Shown here one piece after another: positions 24,310 to 34,247 of a DNA stretch of 64,000 bases. Within the stretch, counting starts at the first letter, position 1, and each line of letters opens with the position of its first letter. The position numbers and the translations under genes are program-made. The notes under the pieces were generated by a model, which was not told where the DNA came from, made no database searches, and saw only the letters and a program-made list of their open reading frames with translations. Origin of the DNA: Carettochelys insculpta (taxonomy: Eukaryota > Chordata > Testudines > Carettochelyidae); contig NC_134137.1 of the NCBI RefSeq assembly GCF_033958435.1, positions 125,694,001 through 125,758,000 on the forward strand, given 5' to 3'.

Positions 24310-24985
24310 AAGGTAGCTTATGTATAGCTTTGTCCACATATCTTCTCTGGAAATACCATCACTGGACCTTACCAGGTTACTCACAGAATCACGGGCACTT
24401 TCTCATGCTCCTCTGCTAACATCATATATGCCATCATGTGCCAACAATGCCCAGATGCTTTGTATATTGGACAGACTTCTAACTTCCTTAGACAAAGGGT
24501 CAACGGGCACAAAACAGACATCAAAACACTCCAGATCCACAAACCAGTTAGTCAACATTTTAATGGAATGGGGCATTCTGTCAATGACCTCAAGGTATGT
24601 GTGTTACTGAAGAGAAATTATCGCACCGTTTTAGAAAGAGAAGTGGACGAGCTGACATTTATATTCAAATTCGGCACATTAACACATGGTTTAAATCGTG
24701 ATGGGAACTTTCTGAGTTACTATAGGGGCTCGTCTGCATACTTGGCTCAATCTAATTCTTGATCTTCCCCCCCACCCCTCCACTCTCTGATTTGCTCACC
24801 TTGATTATCTTTTTGTGATTTGTCCTCCTCGCTTACTGTTTTTGGTTCTCTGTGTCTTAAATATTGAGTCTGTTCTGGTCTGGCTATGGTCTGAAGAAGT
24901 GGGTCTGTCTCATGAAAGCTCACCTAATAAACTATTTTGCTAGTCTTTAAAGTGCTACTTGACTGCTTTTTGTTTTGACCTAATT
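24310..24985 (+). mobile_element. Penelope-like element, 5'-truncated
   Basis: Contains the GIY-YIG endonuclease domain in two overlapping frames and then a 3' untranslated region. The latter has CTGAAGAAGTGGGTCTGTCT and TAGTCTTTAAAGTGCTACTT before a TTTTTGTTTTG end. This physically links the short 3' tails elsewhere in the window to a Penelope-like parent. The left boundary is uncertain. Confidence 0.85.
24320..24762 (+). pseudogene. GIY-YIG endonuclease domain of a Penelope-like element
   Basis: The GIY-YIG nuclease of PLEs nicks target DNA for reverse transcription of the element. A first frame (24320 onward) carries SLDLTRLLTESRALSHAPLL, upstream of the nuclease. A second frame (24436-24762) carries CQQCPDALYIGQTSNFLRQR with the YIG step and the following Arg, then GHKTDIK, VSQHFNGMGH and the C-terminal LEREVDELTFIFKFGTLTHG. 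One frameshift near 24440 separates the two. The reverse transcriptase domain is absent (5' truncation). The C-terminal block also appears on the minus strand at 20240-20420. Confidence 0.85.
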
Positions 24986-25466
24986 AAGTTAATGACTACA
25001 CTGCAGCCTTTCTCTTTCCGATGTAAAACTCTAATGACACCAACATAATAACGCCACCTTCATGAGAGGCATAAAACTTATGTCTTTATGCACACTGTAT
25101 CCTTTTTATTGGTTGTTGGATGTCTTGTCAATTTCAAGCCTTCCCTGGCTCCCAGCAGGGAATGGAGGTGGGAGAAGCCCTGGCTGGCTTCCCTACTCCT
25201 GGTGGGATGTGGGGAGTCGTCTGTTGGAGAGCCCAGCAGCTTGTAGGGTAGCTGGACTCCTGGCAGGGAGCTGTCTGTATACCTGAGAGACTAGGCTCTG
25301 AGCTACCTGCTGTCCCTCTTAGGTTGGTGGAAGTGCTCCTGATGAAGATGCACTGCACTGGCCCCAGGAGGGGAACATGGACCTATACCATCACAGTAGT
25401 TACTGTGGTGGCTGTAGGTAGACCTAATGTAGGTTGACTTACATTTCTAGTGTAGACATATCCTGA
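24986..25466. mobile_element. MITE with TAGTGTAGACATA end
   Basis: The left end contains GACTACACTGCAGCC and the right end TAGTGTAGACATATCC, inverted relative to each other. The interior (GTAGGTTGACTTACATTT, and GGCAGGGAGCTGTCTGTATA) matches, from memory, a dispersed turtle DNA element. No coding sequence. The flanking duplication is not clear. Confidence 0.6.
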
Positions 25467-25475
25467 GAGTGACTC

Positions 25476-25795
25476 TGTAGCTTGATGAGTAAGCACTCAC
25501 CAGGAACAGTAAGATATGCTGTTTCAAATCTTCTCTCCACCTGGTAAAGCGGTGCAATTTGAATCATTCTCACAGTCTTTGGCACCACTGACACGTAAGC
25601 ATTATTACCAACAGGAAGAGGTTTGAGAGCAGAGATTAAGAAAAACTCACCAGGAATAACTGATACCCTGGTGGTAGGGAGGCACTCTGGGTAGGGAGAG
25701 AGCTGACTTCAAGTCTCTGTTTCTGAGTGTGGGATTCAAATGTGGCTCTTCCACATCCCAGTCAAATGCTCTAATGACTGAGCAGAAGGTTACAT
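25476..25795. mobile_element. Pair of facing tRNA-like SINE heads
   Basis: The plus strand at 25476-25570 runs CTGTAGCTTGATGAGTAAGC (decayed A box), ACTCACC and TGTTTCAAATC (B box). The minus strand from about 25795 to 25640 runs GCTCAGTCATTAGAGCATTT and TTTGAATCCC (A and B boxes). Two heads facing each other is a form known for a reptile tRNA-like repeat. It is not a functional tRNA gene because neither half folds into a complete cloverleaf. Confidence 0.5.
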
Positions 25796-27276
25796 AAGGA
25801 GACACACCCACATGTATGTAAATTTGCTGGCCTAAAAGGGTAAATTCTAATTTATTTGCAAGTTACCAATCTAATTGAATTTCCCCTGCTTTTTCAGTTT
25901 GCTGGTCAACCTGAAAAATCAATTATTTGCAAAGCTTTAGAAGAGAACAAATCAAAGGGTTCTGAGGAGGGAGAATACCACTACACAGCAGAAAGACAAA
26001 TATAATAAGGTTTAAGGTTTGATTTTTTTTTTTTAAGTTTCTCCCTCACAAAGTATTCTCCATAATTAACTTAGTCGCATCTTCTGACAACATCTGGACG
26101 CTGGCTATCTGAAAAGTATTGGTATAATTGGCTCCTTCAAGCCATCCATCACATTATGTGATTAAAAGCTCATATAATTTGAGCTGCCTCTACACCTCTG
26201 TAAAACATTTGGTAAATCTGGATGTGATTATGGATATATTTCCATTTTAAAATAAATAAATTGAGAAATCTGGAAGTCCCTTTTAAAGATCAAGACATCT
26301 ACAGTTACAAAATAATGATAACAAGAAAATCACTTAGATCATCAATAGTCCCTTTGGATGTCTTAAATAGTACTTACTTACAAAGATACATAAACTTCAA
26401 CATCTTTCAGTTTCAATTCCAGCCTAGGTTTTTGTACAGTCTTGCAAGATAGTTATATAGGTTTAATGTTATGGCCAGATGAGGTGTGTGTTAAACCTTT
26501 TATTAAATGTTAGAATATACATTTCTTTTGTTTTATGTAAACAGATCAAGGTGACAGGGTCAAGCATCTCATATGTGACATCAGAATATGGCTATAGTTA
26601 TAATTTCTTCTTTCCCTGAGGCTAGAGTATTCTGCCAATGTGTTTTGAAAAAGAAAGTACTTCCATTAGAGAGAAAATTATAGACCAGGCTGAAAGCTCT
26701 ACTACACACCATTCTTCTAGCCGACCTACATGACCATCTTTTGGCTCTATCACTAATAAAAAACAAAGAAGGTTACATGGCAAAATCCATACTCTGTGTC
26801 AGACACCACAAAACTGGGTTCTACAAGGAAAAGTATGTAGGCTGTATGTAAAATATATATAAGACAATCTCCTTCTACATAACACTAGTAGATGTGCCTG
26901 GTGTCGCTCGGGTCCTTAACACAAAAAAGGCGGTAGGGTAGTTTGGAAAACATGCTTTATATAAATGATTATATTTTTCAAAAATAGTGCTATTTCATTG
27001 TTAATTTTTATTTCAGATGTCTGAAAAAGAGATTGTTAATTTTTCCCCATATAATTATTTGTTTATTTATTTATTTTAAAATGGGAATTCCATTAAGTGC
27101 ATTGTTTTCTTCATCCATATAAACATTTACCATTCACTATGTTTTAACAAAAAGAGGCTATTGTCAATTTGGTTTCCAATAACATTTCCTTCCAGTTTTC
27201 AAACCTTAAGCATTTATTTAGCTGTGCCAAAACAGAGTACTACTCCAAATATCTCTGTTTTATCTCTTTTCTGTAA
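25796..27276. other. Noncoding, no recognised element
   Basis: AT-rich unique sequence with short homopolymer runs. I see nothing supportable. Confidence 0.5.
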
Positions 27277-27553
27277 GGCTGTGTCTAAACTGCAGGCTTC
27301 TGTTAGGAGCCCAGAGGTCTCCTGACAGAAGTCTGCTGCTCTGGGAGCATTCTGCCAACATCTCTGTCATCCTCGTTCCATGAGGAAGAAGTGATGTTTC
27401 AGCAGAGGGTGGTTTTCCCGACATTTGGCCCAATGTGGATGGGCCAAATGTCGGGAAAGACTCCCCCAACAGGACTATCACAAGGAGACATGCAAATTGT
27501 GCAATGCGTTTGTGTATCTTTTGCTGACAGCTCTTGGCACTCTAGACATAGCC
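27277..27553. mobile_element. Harbinger-type MITE, 277 bp, with perfect central hairpin
   Basis: The ends GGCTGTGTCTAAACTGCAG and CACTCTAGACATAGCC are imperfect inverted repeats. The flanks TAA and TCA are near a 3 bp duplication. At 27414-27458 lies an exact 19 bp inverted repeat (TTTCCCGACATTTGGCCCA and its complement) around a 7 base loop. The related family start at 63898 shares the GGCTG.ATCT.CACT opening. Confidence 0.65.
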
Positions 27554-28172
27554 TCAGATTTATTGAAAAACAATCCTATACCATGTTCATCTTATTAGTG
27601 TGGTTTATCTTGGTTCAGTGTCTTTCAACGTTCACTGAATTATGTCCAGTATGGGGACTATACTTGATCTGGTTATTCTGTCTCTTTTCTGGTTGGTTTT
27701 ATGAGAAGCAATCCCATTCCAGGCACATCCTATTGTCTGGGCATAACCAAGCTCTGATATTGCTTTGTGTTATGATAAGAGAAATCTGCATATTAACATG
27801 GTGGTCCTAGCTCTTAGCATTCAGAAGGAGTTCTTGATCAAACAAACCAACCTCTCTAAAATATATATCACACTGTATATAGGCAAAGAGATTTGGGCAG
27901 GGGGAAGAGGAGACAGAGAGAGCTCTACCGCATTACATTCTTTTCAGGAAACAATAGTAATATAAAAGGGGAAGGGAAGGGCCTTCTACTGGTAGTAGTT
28001 AAAGAAAGAGAGGTGAATAAAGTGGAAATGTTGTGCTTACTAGCTTCCACTGTTCTGCCGTTCATTTCCTATTACACTAACTCCAACATTTCGAAGACTG
28101 CTGTAGGGATGTGATCTTTCTTCTTGCACTCTAGTGAAAGCCATACAGAAAGATCAGTCAGTCACTCACTTA
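27554..28172. other. Noncoding, no recognised element
   Basis: Unique AT-rich sequence. Open frames are short and unrecognisable. Confidence 0.5.
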
Positions 28173-28579
28173 GGCTACGTCTACACTTAGGAAAAACTTC
28201 AAAATGGCCATGCTAATAGCCAGATAGAAGAATACTAATGAGGTGCTGATATGAATATTCATCACGTCATTAGCATGCTGCCAGCAGCGGCACTTCGAAA
28301 AAGCCACGTTTCGCTCGCTTGTGGCTCATCTACACGGGGGTCCTTTTCGAAAAGGAATAAACTGATAGGAATAAGGAGATTTTGATGTTTGGGGGGTCCT
28401 TTCAAAAAGGACCCCTGTGTAGATGAGCTGTGCGTGAGTAAAACATGGCACTTTCAAAGTGCTGCAGCTGGCAGCATGCGAATGAGGTGCTGAATATTCA
28501 TTTCAGCACCTCATTAGTTTTCTTCTATTTGGCCATTAGCATGACCATTTCAAAGTTTTTCCTAAGTGTATACATGGCC
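28173..28579. mobile_element. Foldback Harbinger MITE, 407 bp
   Basis: Almost the whole element is one large inverted repeat. GGCTACGTCTACACTTAGGA at the left faces CCTAAGTGTATACATGGCC at the right, and the inner blocks AATGAGGTGCTGA.ATGAATATTC and GGGGTCCTTTTCGAAAAGG also pair. The flanks are TTA and TTG. It could form a long stem if transcribed. It is noncoding. Confidence 0.85.
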
Positions 28580-28748
28580 TTGCTCTGTAATTCACCATAT
28601 TCTGCTTTTTGTTTGCACACTTGTTTTAATGTGATTGTACAGATCACTATTTCTTTGAAATAATTAGCCATTCAGTCATATTCCATAAGAAAGGTATTGT
28701 TGAATTAGCTGAACACTCTCTTCATTTTATCTCTAACATGCTTCAAGG

Positions 28749-28901
28749 AAGAAGTTCCTCCATTTTTCAACATATCTTTTCTGGAGGTTCAGTTCCTGTT
28801 ATTCTCCAGATCTGAAGAAGTGGGTCTGTCCCATGAAAGCTCATCACCTAATAAATAAAATGGTTAGTCTTTAAGGTGCTACAGGACTGCTTGTTTGTTT
28901 T
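28749..28901 (+). mobile_element. Penelope-like 3' tail insertion, 11 bp TSD
   Basis: Carries CTGAAGAAGTGGGTCTGTCC and TTAGTCTTTAAGGTGCTACA, the PLE 3' tail seen downstream of the GIY-YIG domain at 24436. The flanks ATGCTTCAAGG (28738-28748) and ATGCTTCCAGG (28902-28912) agree at ten of eleven bases. Confidence 0.75.
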
Positions 28902-29629
28902 ATGCTTCCAGGTGATTTTCAAGAGCATAAGGAAAACATTAAAGAGTAGAATAAAAATAAATGTGGCTTTGCTGCTGGAAAATATCCTCAGATAAGAGCA
29001 GAAGGACATCCCTCTTCTATTTACTCCAAACTCATCTCTTGTGTAACTTTAATTCACTTAGTTACTTGAAGAAATCATCTCTGGAACACCTGAAATATTC
29101 ATTCTTGTGGCACAGCAACAGGCTCTTAAGACAGGTTTAGTAGATATTCCTAAAGTTTTTACCACCCCTTGTCAAAATAAATCAAATTGTGCTAATCTCC
29201 ACAAGCACTTTAAAAGGATTAAAATTACAGGGAATCATTTTATATACCAAATTACTTTGTATATTTCTATTCTTTTGAATGAGGGGGGGAAATGAATTGA
29301 ATATCAAAAGAGGGAATTGCTCTTTTGATACAAGCCTTTTCTTTTCTACAGGCATAATTAAATAGATCTTAAAACACAAGAGTGAAGCAGAAAGAGGATG
29401 GGAGCAGGAGAGGATGGATGGGAAGGAGGAAGATAGAGAATTGGGGTGAGTTCAAAGGCCAGAAATTAAATGTTTACATCTCACTCTTGCAAGGGTGCTG
29501 GAAAAATTTATATAGAGGGGGGTGCATATAATAGAAACCACTTCAAGCTAACATGAACTCTTCACTTTTAAAGGCACAATAATCAGATTATCAACCCATT
29601 TGAAGACTGCCCTAATCTAGAGGTGTCTC
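28902..29629. other. Noncoding, no recognised element
   Basis: AT-rich. No gene or classifiable repeat up to the Harbinger element. Confidence 0.5.
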
Positions 29630-30068
29630 CTGAGCCGTGTCTACACGTGCACGCGACTTCGAAGTAGCGGCACTAACTTCGAAATAGCGCCCATCACGGC
29701 TACACGTGTTGGGCGCTATTTCGATGTTAACATCGACGTTAGGCGGCGAGACGTCGAAGCCGCTAACCCCATGAGGGGATGGGAATAGCGCCCTACTTCG
29801 ACGTTCAACGTCGAAGTAGGGACCGTGTAGTCGTTGCGCGTCCCGCAACATCGAAATTGAGGGGTCCTCCATGGCGGCCATCAGCTGGGGGGTTGAGAGA
29901 CGCTCTCTCCAGCCCCTCAGCTCAATGGTGGCTGCGTGGAGCGGCCCCTTAAAGGTCCCCACCCCCTCCCTTTCTGTGCAGGAAGGTGAGAGAGCGTGCA
30001 GGCAGCAGCCCAGACATGCGGCCAGCCTGCACACTCTTGAGGAGCCCCAACAGCCCCCAACCAACCTC

Positions 30069-32099
30069 ATGGCCGCACGGCAGCCCCCCCAGGGCCCCCA
30101 GGGGACCCCCCCCCCAAGGGGAGCCAGGGCAGCCAGGGAAGCAAGCGGCAGCAGGGCCCCTCCTGGACGGAGGCCGAGCTTCGGGACCTGCTGGGGCTCT
30201 GGAGTGAGGAGGAGGTGCTCCAGGTAATCGGGGGCAAGAGGCAGAATGCGGATGCGTTCGCTCGGCTGGCCGAGGGCCTGGCCGCCCGGGGTCACCCTGC
30301 CCGCACTCTGGACCATGTCCGCAGTAAAGTGAAGGAGCTGTGGCAGGGTTACGCCTGGGCCCGGGATGCGGCCGCCCGATCTGGGGTGCCCCCATCACTT
30401 GCCCCTTTTACAGGGAGCTCAGGGACATCCTGGGCCCCCGGCACACCTCCTCCCCTCCGGCCACTCTTGACACCTTGGCTGAGGAGCCCCAGCAGGCCCC
30501 GAAGCCGGAGTCCACCCCGGAGGTAAGCCCCACACCCCAGGGGCCCCCCCTGGAGCCCACCCCCGGGGCATCACAGCAGCAGGAGGAGGAGGAGGAGGAG
30601 GGGGACTCCTCCTCCGCTGAGACGGGGCTGCACATCATCCTCCCCTCCCGGAGCAGCAGCCGGGCGTCTGCCCCCCGGGTGTCCCCGGACCGTGGAAGTG
30701 GACCTACAGGTATGTACCTCCCCGGTGTACACCCCTGGGGTTGAGGGGTGGGGGTAATAGATATGTGGCCAGGGCCCTCCACCTGCCCAGATGGCCATGG
30801 CCCCAAGGACAGCAGTGCAATGTCCCTCACAGGAGGGCATCAGTCCCTTCTCCCCCCCAGCACGACAGTGCCATGCCCCATCCCCGGGGCAGGGGGGAGC
30901 GGAACCTCTAGGGTCCCCCGGGAGGAGGGGGTGGGACACCCTGCAGCAGCAGCATGCGCAGCAGCATGTGATGGAGGCGGGGGAGTGCAAATACAAGACT
31001 CAGGCTAGATACGAACAGCAAGCTGAATAGTTCCCAGGGGCAAAGGATGATCCTGGGGCTACAACTGGCAGGTGACACCCCTGCCCTGAACAAAGAGGGG
31101 GGAGGAGCCAAGCTGGCTTTGAATCGGGGGGGGCCGCAGGTAGAGGCTAGGGGAAGGGAGAGCTGGAAGGCAGCCAGCCTGAGGAGGGGGAAAGCTACAC
31201 CCCAGAGGGGCGCCCCTTGGGGTCTTCTCCCCAGGACGGGTTGGAAGGACTGTCTCTGACTGCTGTACTGTCACTCTTGGGAGAAACTGGGCATCTGTGG
31301 CCTAAGAAACCTCTCCTGTCAGACCCTGCTGAGTGAAGTGAGAGTCACTCCCGCCAGGGGACGGGGTGCAGTGCAGGGGGACCCGTGAACCCCATCACAG
31401 CAGCATCTCCCAGGGATGGGGATGGGGAACCTGCAGCACAAGGGTGGGGGGACAAGGGCCACGGCTCAGGGCCCACACTAACGCCTGTCTCCACTCTTCT
31501 TCCCCCCGCTCCTGTGTTCCGCAGCTGCACCATCGGAAGGACCGGAGAGCGACGGCGAGGCTTCAGTGGTCCCGGAATCCCCTTCGGGGCCATCGCTCCA
31601 GGCCAGCCCCTTGGCGGAGGACCGACCGGCCCCACGGCGGGCAAGACAGCGGACCCCGCAACACCACATGGCGGCGACGGACCCCCAGCTGCTGGCCATC
31701 CATCGCCGGCAGCTGGAGGTCGTGGAGCAGCGTCTGCGGGTGGAGCAACGCCGCCTCCACCTGCAGGAGCGGGCGCTGGCCTGGCGCCAAGAGGTATGGG
31801 GGGCCTACATGGAGACATTCAACCGTCTCGTGGACTACCTGGCCCCCCGTGCCGCATCGGCCGCCGCAGTGCCCGCCCTGCCCACTCCACCCGCCGCGCA
31901 ACCTGCTGCTCCGCTCATCGCCGCACCGTCCGCTGTCGCCCCGCCACCCACCACCGAGGGCCGGACCGCCGAGGGACACCTGGGGCCAGCTGAGACTCGC
32001 CGGACGTATCTTCCGGTCCGCCCGGCCCCCAGCCAGCCCCGGACAGGGCTGCGGCCGAGGCGGGGCTCCTGGCCGCCCACCCCCAGTGCCAGACTATAG
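30069..32099 (+). pseudogene. Myb/SANT-like DNA-binding protein of Harbinger copy A
   Basis: Accessory protein expected to bind the element ends and cooperate with the transposase. The SANT domain spans about 30148-30440 (GPSWTEAELRDLLGLWSEEE through FYRELRDILG). An acidic Gln/Glu-rich linker follows. A typical donor (ACAG|GTATGT at 30710) and an acceptor (GCAG at 31521-31524) mark an intron of 815 bases. The last exon is open to the stop at 32097-32099 and encodes a helical segment near 31720-31830 (LQERALAWRQEVWGAYMETF) and a Pro/Ala tail. Two frame changes are needed: one in a C run between the ATG at 30069 and the domain, and one near 30386, where copy B has one extra base. The intron contains a solo LTR. 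Confidence 0.8.
30967..31399. mobile_element. Solo LTR inside the Harbinger intron (copy A), TSD GCAGCA
   Basis: Begins TGTGATGG and ends CCCATCACA, the inverted TG..CA termini of an LTR. It is flanked by GCAGCA at 30961-30966 and 31400-31405. It is 433 bp with no internal coding region on either side. It lies entirely within the intron of the Myb-like gene. The same insertion at the same site is present in copy B at 41711-42166. Confidence 0.75.
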
Positions 32100-33299
32100 G
32101 GGCATGGGGCCCAGGACATGGCCCCCCCCTTGTATATAGTTGGACTTAAGTTTTTGTGCATCCCATTTGCCCAGTCCCCGCCCCCATGTAAATAGTTCTC
32201 CCCATCCTTGCAATCCCTGGTTTTCTGTTTTTTGTTACATGTAAATATATGGAAACTTCTTTATTATTCACTTATGTTATGCTTTAGTTAGTAGGTCTTG
32301 TACATAGTTTTGTCATTATTAGTTCAAAAACCAGTTGAAAAAAGAAAACCAGTTTCATTTTACCAACGAGTGCGTGCTTTTATTTGTCCAGGAGAAGTGT
32401 GTGTGGGGGGGCGTGTGCTCTTGGGTGCTCCGTGGTGTGGGTGTAGGGGCAGGGAGTGTTGTGGAGGAAGTGGGGGGCTGCATTGGGGGTCCTGGCAGAG
32501 TTCACCCCGCGGCCTCCTCGAAGTGGGCCCGCAGGGCCTCCCGGACCCGGGTCCCTTCAGGGTCCACCTGGCGACTGGGGGCAGCGGGTGGCTGCAAGTC
32601 TCCCCTGCCGGCTTCCACCGCCCAGCCCTGAAAAAAGGCCTCCCCCTTGCTCTCCACCAAATTGTGTAGGGCTCAGCAGGCACCCACAATCTGGGGGATG
32701 TTGTTGGGGCCCACATCCAGACGGGTCAGGAGACATCTCCAGCGTCCTTTGAGGCAGCCAAATGAGCGCTCCACCACCTGGCGCGCGTGGTTCAGGCACT
32801 GGCTGAAGCGCTCCTGGCTGGCAGAGAGATGGCCCATGTACGGGTGCATGAGCCAGGGCTGGAGGGGGTATGCCGCATCTGCGACGACGCAGAGGGGCAT
32901 GGTGGTGTCCCCCACAGGGATCTCCCGCTGGGGAATGTAGGTCCCCGCCTCCAGCCGGCGGCACAGCCCCGAGTTCCGGAAAACCCGGGCTTCGTGGGTG
33001 CTGCCAGGCCAGCCCACATAAACGTCCTGGAAACGGCCCCGGCTGTCCACCAAGGCCTGGAGGACCACTGAGTGGTAGCCCTTCCTGTTTAAGTAGCGTC
33101 CTCCACTGTGTTCCGGTGCGCGGATGGGGATGTGAGTCCCATCCAGAGCCCCGAAGCAATTGGGGAAGCCCAGCGTGGCAAAGCCCGCGATGGTGGCATC
33201 TGGGTCCCCCAGCCTCATGAGCCTGTGCAGGAGCATGGCGTTAATGGCACACATGACCTGCAGGGAAAGAACATGGGAGAGCACCAATAAGGGGTGTGC

Positions 33300-33375
33300 A
33301 AGGTGTGCGTGGCCCTGCTCTGCCCTCCCCTGCCCTCCCCTCCCCTCCCCTGCCCTGCCAGGGCCCCCCTGCTCC
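33300..33375. repeat. C-rich minisatellite (CCCTGCCCTCCC units) in transposase intron
   Basis: Irregular tandem CCCTGCC / CCCTCCC units fill most of the transposase intron. The matching array in copy B (about 44066-44190) is longer. Confidence 0.75.
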
Positions 33376-33855
33376 CCACCCCGTAGGTCCTCTTACCTCC
33401 ATAAGGACAGCCCTGACGGTGGCCTTGCCGATGCCAAACTGCTGTCCCACGGATCGGTAGCTGTCTGGAGTGGCCAGCTTCCAGACAGCGATGCCGACCC
33501 GTTTCTCCACTGGGAGGGCACGCCGCATGGCAGTGTCCTGGTGCCTGAGTGTAGGGGTGAGCCACTGGCACAGCTCCATAAATGTCTGCCGGCTCATCCT
33601 GAAGTTCCTGAGCCAGCAGTCGTCGTCCCACTCCTCAAGCACCAGCCGCTCCCACCAGTCGGTGCTGGTGGGGTAGCTCCACAGCCGCCGGCGTGTGAGG
33701 CGGGGGGGGGGCGGGGTGCTGCAGGGTTGGGGGTTGAGCCCTGCTGCCCTGGGGGCAGCTCCTCCTCCGGTGTAGCAAGGAGGTGCTCAGCTGCCTTCCG
33801 CATGGCACGGAGCAGGGCAAGCCCTGCTCCTGCCGGGAGGGCTGGGTGGACCTCT

Positions 33856-33857
<2 letters not shown>

Positions 33858-33890
<33 letters not shown>
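33858..33890. repeat. (CTG)11 encoding the transposase polyQ
   Basis: Eleven CTG units on the plus strand, read as CAG/Gln on the minus strand right after the transposase start. Copy B has nine. Confidence 0.9.
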
Positions 33891-33891
<1 letters not shown>

Positions 33892-34247
33892 GGGTGCATG
33901 ACTGCGGTGCCCGGGGTCTGTGTGCCTATGGCTCCTCAGACCGCGTGCTGTGCAGGCTGAGTGTGTCCGGGAGGGGCCCTTTAAGGGAGCGGCTAGCTGT
34001 TGCCCCGGAAGTGCTAGTCTACCCTTTGACCCTGTCTGCAGCTGTGCCTGGCATCCCTATTTTGATGTGTGCTACTTTGGCGTGTAGACGTTCCCTCGCT
34101 GCGCCTATTTCGATGTGGTGTTGTGCAATGTCAATGATGAACATCGACGTTGCCAGCCCTGGAGGACGTGTAGACGTTATTCATCGAAATAGTGTCGCCA
34201 CATCGAAATAGGCTACTTCGAAGTAGGCTTCACGTGTAGACGTAGCT

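Larger units (their letters stand above)
32502..33899 (-). pseudogene. PIF/Harbinger DDE transposase, copy A
   Basis: Minus strand. The N-terminus at 33899 starts MHP followed by 11 Gln, from the CTG repeat. Exon 1 then carries NFRMSRQTFMELCQWL and SVGQQFGIGKATV (helix-turn-helix). A 139 base intron (GTAAGA donor, TTCCCTGCAG acceptor) spans 33258-33396. Exon 2 has all three catalytic acidic residues: Asp at 33141-33143 (GALDGTHIPI), Asp at 32877-32879 (VADAAYPLQPW) and Glu at 32769-32771 (RQVVERSFG). Two breaks are seen: a frameshift in the G run near 33707-33717, and a TGA after QIVGAC at about 32670, where copy B reads through to the normal end. By comparison the original stop is near 32502. 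The protein belongs to the HARBI1/DDE_Tnp_4 family. Confidence 0.85.
29633..34247 (+). mobile_element. Full-length PIF/Harbinger transposon copy A, TSD CTG
   Basis: Ends AGCCGTGTCTACACGTG at the left and CACGTGTAGACGTAGCT at the right are inverted repeats. CTG flanks both sides (29630-29632 and 34248-34250). At 4615 bp it contains a plus-strand Myb/SANT-like gene and a convergent minus-strand DDE transposase. The subterminal DNA is packed with ACTTCGAAGT, TTTCGATGT and ACGTCGAAGT motifs. The sequence is very GC- and CpG-rich compared with its surroundings, and the motifs keep their CpGs, which suggests a young insertion. Its closest relative is at 40370-45033. Confidence 0.93.

Noticed and set aside
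29612..30316. A 234-codon minus-strand frame across the left Harbinger end
   Set aside because: It crosses the terminal inverted repeat and is antisense to the SANT domain; a GC-rich shadow.
32502..33899. Possible domesticated HARBI1-like host gene
   Set aside because: It sits between intact terminal repeats with a target duplication, has a near-identical second copy close by and is interrupted by a stop. These are marks of an ordinary transposon.
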